Position numbers and translations under genes: made by a program
Origin: Haloplanus sp.
GTDB lineage: Archaea > Halobacteriota > Halobacteria > Halobacteriales > Haloferacaceae
Assembly: GCF_028275055.1 (NCBI RefSeq)
Contig: NZ_JAQCNJ010000102.1
Span: 1 to 33,357, forward strand
Length of the DNA stretch: 33,357 nucleotides
Reading direction: 5' to 3'
Shown here: one piece after another, positions 31,345-33,357 of the stretch
Layout: every line of letters begins with the position of its first letter
Position numbering within the stretch: the stretch's first letter is position 1
Notes under the pieces: generated by a model
Told to the model about the DNA's origin: nothing
Database searches by the model: none
What the model saw: the letters and a program-made list of their open reading frames with translations, nothing else

Positions 31345-32327
31345 AGTCCAAGCAGGTCGAAGGCGGTCCCCGCCCCCGTCTCGGTCGCCCGTTCGTAGAC
31401 GACGCGAGCGGTCGCCACGTCCTGGACCGCGAGGCCGGTGCTGTCGAAGACGGTGACGCCGTCGGCGTCGGTCCGGCCCGAGGCCGCCCCGATCACCACC
31501 GCACCGAGTTCGGCGTGGATGTCGGCGTCGGTCAGGTTCCCGGCGGCGTATGGGACGTTGATCTCGCCGGAGTGGGTACACTGCTCGCGGTCGTCGACAA
31601 CGAGTTTCGCAGCCGAGAGCAGGTCGTCGGCGAGTTCGTGTTTACCCGGCGCGTCGGCGCCGATGGCGTTGATGTGGGTGTGGTCGCCCACCGCGTCGGC
31701 GTCAACGATCGGTTCCCGAACCGGCGTGACGGTCGAGACGATGTCGCAGGCGGCGGCCTCCGGGACCGATCCGACGCGGGCGTCGAACCGGTCGCGGATC
31801 GACTCGACGAACGTTTCGGCGCGGGAGGTGTCGGCGTCGGCGACGACGACCGTCTCGACGGAGCGGACCGTCGCGATGGCGTCGAGTTGGGTGTGCGACT
31901 GTGCGCCGGCGCCGACCAGTCCGAGCGTCGACGCGTCCGGGACGGCGAGGTGGTCGGTCGCGACGGCGGCGGCCGCTCCCGTGCGCTTTGTCGTCAGTGT
32001 CGTCCCGTCCATGATCGAGAGCGGGACTCCCGTCTCGGGGTCGGCGTAGCACATCGTCGCCATAACCGTCGGGAGGTCGTGACGGCCGCGATTCTCTGGG
32101 TGGGAGTTCACCCACTTCAGCCCCGCGGCGTCCCAGTTCTCGGCACGGAGATACGCCGGCATCGACCGGAAATCGCCGTCGTACTGTGGGAGGTCGACGT
32201 ACGACTTCGATGGCATCACCGTGTCGCCGCGGGCGTGGGCGGCGAACGCGGCGTCGACGGCATCGACGACGGCCGGAAGCGGAGCATGTGCGTCCACCGC
32301 ATCGGCGTCCAGAAGCAGGGTCTCCAT
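31341..32327 (-). CDS. Ornithine cyclodeaminase / alanine dehydrogenase family protein
   Basis: NAD(P)-dependent enzyme of the OCD/mu-crystallin family (328 aa). The N-terminal substrate domain begins METLLLDADAVDAHAPLPAVVDAVDAAFAAHARGD and includes MPAYLRAENWDAAGLKWVNSHPENR, whose Lys and surrounding residues bind substrate in this family. The Rossmann fold has LGLVGAGAQSHTQLDAIATV (GxGxxS type), then VVVADADTSRA. DAVGDHTHINAIGADAPGKHEL and the C-terminal VTVFDSTGLAVQDVATARVVYE are family signatures. Archaeal members include alanine dehydrogenase (Archaeoglobus type) and ornithine cyclodeaminase; the sequence alone does not decide. The frame opens at 32507, but the ATG at 32327 is the first residue of the conserved domain. 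Confidence 0.92.
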   Translation of the reverse strand: METLLLDADAVDAHAPLPAVVDAVDAAFAAHARGDTVMPSKSYVDLPQYDGDFRSMPAYLRAENWDAAGLKWVNSHPENRGRHDLPTVMATMCYADPETGVPLSIMDGTTLTTKRTGAAAAVATDHLAVPDASTLGLVGAGAQSHTQLDAIATVRSVETVVVADADTSRAETFVESIRDRFDARVGSVPEAAACDIVSTVTPVREPIVDADAVGDHTHINAIGADAPGKHELADDLLSAAKLVVDDREQCTHSGEINVPYAAGNLTDADIHAELGAVVIGAASGRTDADGVTVFDSTGLAVQDVATARVVYERATETGAGTAFDLLGL

Positions 32328-32439
32328 ACAGGCGATAGGTGCCCGAAATGGATGGTCGTTGCGCCCCCGTTGGGACGGGGTGGGGGGAGGGGCAGGTCGG
32401 ATCGGAAGTTTGGGACGGGGCGTGTGGTGGCGACCGGGC

Positions 32440-33357
32440 TTACATCGCGCCGCCCATGCCGCCCATACCGCCCATACCGCCGCCGGCGCCGCCCTCGTCG
32501 TCGTCACCGGACGTCGAGAGGTCGCCTGCGGCGATGATATCGTCGATTTTCAGAACGAGGTTTGCCGCCTCGGTGGCGGAGGAGAACGCCTGTTCCTTGG
32601 AGTGAGCGGGTTCGACGACGCCGGCGTCGTAGGTGTCGACCACGTCGCCGGTGAACACGTTGAGGCCGGCGCGGGCGTCGCCGCTCTCGTGGGCCGCGCG
32701 CAGGTCGACCAGCGTGTCGATGCTGTCGAGACCGGCGTTGCTGGCGAGAACGCGCGGGACGACCTCGGCGGCGTCGGCGAAGGCCTCGACCGCGAGTTGC
32801 TCGCGGCCGCTGACGCTGTCGGCGTAGTCGCGCAACCGGCTCGCGATCTCGACCTCGACGGCGCCGCCGCCGGAGAGAACACGCCCGTCGGCCGCGGTCG
32901 CCGAAACCACGTCGAGGGCGTCCTGAATGCCACGTTCGAGTTCGTCGACGACGTGTTCGGTCGAGCCACGGAGAAGAAGCGTCACGCCGTGGGCATCCGA
33001 CCCCTCGACGTAGAACAGGCCGGCCTCGGCGTCACGGTCGATGGAGCCGGTCCCGAGGTCGGCGTCGGTGGCCGCGTCGAGGTCGGTGACGACCTCCGCG
33101 CCGAGGATCTCCTTCAAAAAGCCCATGTCGGACTTCTTCGTACGGCGCACCGCAAGAACGCCCTCCTGAGCGAGCAGATACTGGGCAAGGTCGTCGATCC
33201 CCTTCTGACAGAACACCACGTCCGCGCCGGTGGCGACGATCTGGTCGACCTTCTCGCGGAGTTGGCGTTCCTCGCTGTCGAGGAACTGCTGGAGCTGTTC
33301 GGGGTCGTCGATGCTGACCGAAGTGTCGGCGTCCGTTTCCTCGACTTCGATCGGCTC
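32440..33357 (-). CDS. Thermosome (group II chaperonin) subunit, C-terminal part
   Basis: C-terminal 305 residues of an archaeal group II chaperonin subunit; the gene runs off the window edge, so the N-terminal equatorial domain with the ATP P-loop is not seen. The apical domain begins before EETDADTSVSIDDPEQLQQFLDSEE and includes KVDQIVATGADVVFCQKGIDDLAQYLLAQEGVLAVRRTKKSDM. The later equatorial part has VTLLLRGSTEHVVDELERGIQDALDVV, VLSGGGAVEVEIASRLRDYA, the nucleotide-binding GLNVFTGDVVDTYDAGVVEPAHSKEQAFSSATEAANLVLKIDDII, and an acidic then Gly/Met-rich tail ending GGMGGMGGMGGAM. It folds cytosolic proteins in an ATP-driven double ring. Which paralogue (thsA, B or C) cannot be settled here. 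Confidence 0.95.
   Translation of the reverse strand, partial: EPIEVEETDADTSVSIDDPEQLQQFLDSEERQLREKVDQIVATGADVVFCQKGIDDLAQYLLAQEGVLAVRRTKKSDMGFLKEILGAEVVTDLDAATDADLGTGSIDRDAEAGLFYVEGSDAHGVTLLLRGSTEHVVDELERGIQDALDVVSATAADGRVLSGGGAVEVEIASRLRDYADSVSGREQLAVEAFADAAEVVPRVLASNAGLDSIDTLVDLRAAHESGDARAGLNVFTGDVVDTYDAGVVEPAHSKEQAFSSATEAANLVLKIDDIIAAGDLSTSGDDDEGGAGGGMGGMGGMGGAM

Noticed and set aside
32457-32480. Short repeats of GCCGCCCATACC-like units resembling a repeat array
   Set aside because: They are the codons of the Gly-Gly-Met tail of the thermosome subunit, a known feature of group II chaperonins.
1-33357. CRISPR array, insertion sequence, toxin-antitoxin pair or defence island
   Set aside because: No regularly spaced repeats, transposase or nuclease signatures or paired small toxin-antitoxin genes were seen on either strand.

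Overview
The window is a stretch of haloarchaeal chromosome (class Halobacteria). The DNA is GC-rich with C/G-ending codons, and the proteins are acidic (many Asp/Glu, few Lys). Archaeal or haloarchaeal genes are present: GGGP synthase, GatB, RPA3 with its partner, L40e, a thermosome subunit, a Tfx-type regulator and several small haloarchaeal families. TATA-like boxes often lie 25-32 nt before start codons, as expected for leaderless transcripts. The genus cannot be fixed from this sequence.

Layout. 1-4893, all minus strand: gatB, topA and GGGP synthase (no stop codon inside the window). 5137-8666: a type IV pilin-like protein, a small DUF7511-like protein, a 3-hydroxyacyl-CoA dehydrogenase (minus), a hot-dog thioesterase and a TupA-like Tat lipoprotein. 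8717-11187, minus: a Ski2/Hel308-like helicase with a zinc site, behind a cupin gene whose stop codon lies in the helicase promoter. 11323-14251: a Tat-exported choice-of-anchor I protein and an S2P protease with CBS domains. 14369-16127: a PerM/AI-2E-type membrane protein (minus), a DUF2892 protein and tRNA-His (minus). 16243-20688: an unrecognised conserved-looking protein, an RHH/coiled-coil protein, the rpa3-rpap3 operon, a small DUF7091-like protein, mannose-1-phosphate guanylyltransferase and a Tfx regulator. 20765-24265: a TRAM protein, L40e, an MBL hydrolase, DUF5786 coupled to DUF99, a type-4 uracil-DNA glycosylase and hisH. 24311-28057: two histidine kinases on opposite strands flanking pheA. 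28201-end: leuS, a probable frameshifted small gene, an ornithine cyclodeaminase/alanine dehydrogenase family enzyme and the C-terminal part of a thermosome subunit.

Functional themes. Most genes are core housekeeping: translation (GatB, LeuRS, L40e, tRNA-His), DNA maintenance (TopA, RPA3/RPAP3, UDG, helicase), protein folding (thermosome), amino-acid synthesis (HisH, PheA), lipid and sugar-nucleotide precursors (GGGP synthase, ManC) and sensing (two kinases, S2P-CBS). I see no transposase, integrase, CRISPR array, toxin-antitoxin or defence island, and no convincing new multi-gene system. The most unusual signals are: (i) a 48-bp identical inverted repeat inside the two kinase genes flanking pheA; (ii) a probable frameshifted zinc-site gene between leuS and the OCD-family gene, whose stop overlaps its convergent neighbour's stop; (iii) repeated convergent stop overlaps, three of them using the rare tetranucleotide CTAG; (iv) a perfect 20-bp palindrome on the DUF2892 stop codon; (v) an EF-hand-like acidic loop next to a Cys-Cys pair in a pilin-like protein. 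There is no gene-free stretch above 300 bases; the longest gaps are described as separate entries.
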